From: CANMXU01 sp052030545
GTDB lineage: Bacteria; Pseudomonadota; Gammaproteobacteria; Enterobacterales; Alteromonadaceae
Direction of reading: 5' to 3'
Length of the DNA stretch: 64,000 bases
NCBI RefSeq assembly: GCF_052030545.1
Contig: NZ_JBPDIH010000002.1
Span: forward strand, 372,001-436,000
The position numbers and the translations under genes were made by a program. The notes beneath the pieces were generated by a model that saw nothing but the letters and a program-made list of their open reading frames with translations, ran no database searches and had not been told where the DNA came from. Positions 63,333-64,000 of this stretch are shown piece after piece (the stretch's first letter is position 1; every line of letters begins with the position of its first letter).

Positions 63333-63453
63333 TGGCTAAATATTAATAACAACCAGTCCTGTTTTGGCTTCACATACTACATGTATATTGATAACAAAAG
63401 TCGAACATTTTTAATTAATTACTTCAAAAATATTATAGCAATCAAGGCCTAGT

Positions 63454-64000
63454 ATGATGAAATTAAACAAATTATGGTGGGAACATTTGGCACCAAAGCC
63501 ATTAATTTCGCGTCGTAAGGAGATCGAATTTCTTCTCAAAAGTTTCATACAATCCCAACCATATGGAAAAGAATGGTTTAAGGTCGCACAAAATTCAGAG
63601 GGAATATTTAGACTTAATCCGGGTCAGGTTATTCCAGTGATCCATATGACTTTTATGAAAAATACACCAGGATTTATTGCGCCGCTTCAGAAGTTAAAAG
63701 TAGGTCACAGAACAGTTGCAAGAGAGACTAAATATCTGTCGGGGAACGAGCTCGGAGATGAAGAGAAAACTATTCCCCCAATAATTCAAGTAGAGTTGGT
63801 AACTGATCCATTGTTTATAGAAGCAGCAAAGCGTGGTTTAACTGTAATAGATGAAGCACAGATCAAACAACCAAGTTTAGTTTTTTCAATACCTGCTCAC
63901 TTCCTACTAACACCTAAACATTTTCCAAAGAAATCGTATGTTTTATACCAGCATATTTTTGGCAACGGTTGTTCATACCCTAATGATGGATACTTTTACG
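63454..64000 (+). CDS. Hypothetical protein, cut by the window end
   Basis: An open frame of 182 codons from ATG 63454 (MMKLNKLWWEHLAPKPLISR) that runs off the window; ATG 63457 is an alternative. The first about 165 residues are unfamiliar. The last visible part, SYVLYQHIFGNGCSYPNDGY then FY, resembles the start of a GIY-YIG nuclease domain (a YxxxH strand followed by Y-F-Y before a VGxT-like block), but the deciding residues lie outside the window. It is next to the origin in the island. Confidence 0.6.
   Translation, partial: MMKLNKLWWEHLAPKPLISRRKEIEFLLKSFIQSQPYGKEWFKVAQNSEGIFRLNPGQVIPVIHMTFMKNTPGFIAPLQKLKVGHRTVARETKYLSGNELGDEEKTIPPIIQVELVTDPLFIEAAKRGLTVIDEAQIKQPSLVFSIPAHFLLTPKHFPKKSYVLYQHIFGNGCSYPNDGYFY

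Noticed and set aside
1..64000. CRISPR arrays, rRNA genes and complete insertion sequences
   Set aside because: No regularly spaced 25-40-bp repeats, no rRNA-like sequence and no transposase gene were seen. The only regular array is the 22-bp iterons, which are too short and too closely spaced for CRISPR.

Overview
The window reads as chromosome of an AT-rich marine gammaproteobacterium of the order Alteromonadales, most like the Colwellia/Thalassotalea group. This is inferred from gene order (hisS-ispG-rodZ-pilW-rlmN-ndk, thrABC, folK-folB-plsY-tsaD-rpsU-dnaG-rpoD-tRNA), from the protein sequences, and from family-typical small proteins (DUF3718, DUF3820, RMF, YebG). No database search was run. 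The first ~55.9 kb is ordinary, densely packed core genome. The last ~8 kb, after a tRNA-Ile2 gene, is an accessory island.

Layout. 1-9.5 kb (minus strand): yfgM (cut by the window edge), hisS, ispG, rodZ, a PilW with an added LysM domain, rlmN, ndk, malic enzyme and iscX. 9.5-20.2 kb: a mixed set holding a GNAT acetyltransferase, two copies of a small inverted-repeat element, an M3 peptidase lipoprotein, an NnrS-like membrane protein, a 2-hydroxyacid dehydrogenase, an Ig-like lipoprotein, ung and a polysaccharide-lyase-like protein. 20.2-25.2 kb: thrABC with leader peptide thrL and an attenuator. 25.3-31 kb: a response regulator / CheC-like / diguanylate cyclase operon, YgjP-like peptidase, yebG with a LexA-like box, and dbpA. 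31-39.5 kb: a nearly complete molybdenum cofactor and molybdate-uptake cluster (moeA; moaA-mobA-moaB-moaC-moaD-moaE-modA-modB-modC-moeB). A Moco riboswitch and a perfect FNR-type site sit in its divergent control region. 39.7-45.3 kb: rmf, a RegAB-type redox two-component pair, msrA and a Fur-controlled siderophore receptor. 45.4-55.7 kb: CnoX-like thioredoxin, uppP, folK/folB, plsY, tsaD and the rpsU-yqeY-dnaG-rpoD block, then an outer-membrane protein and tRNA-Ile2(CAU).

The island (55.9-64 kb, running off the end) carries an orphan 872-residue Rad50/RloC-like ATPase with a CxxC hook and an extra C-terminal domain. That gene is flanked by a 13-bp direct repeat. The island also has a set of nested hairpins, a tyrosine recombinase, an XRE repressor with twin operators, two copies of a 20-bp sequence built on an 18-bp palindrome, and an AlpA-like regulator abutting a plasmid-type RepA. 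Directly after repA come five iterons at 21-22 bp spacing and a perfect DnaA box. The simplest reading is an integrated replicon, or an integrative element that can replicate, carrying a candidate anti-phage ATPase. The Moco cluster and the RegAB/NnrS/FNR-type features suggest a capacity for anaerobic or nitrogen-oxide respiration, though no terminal reductase lies in the window.
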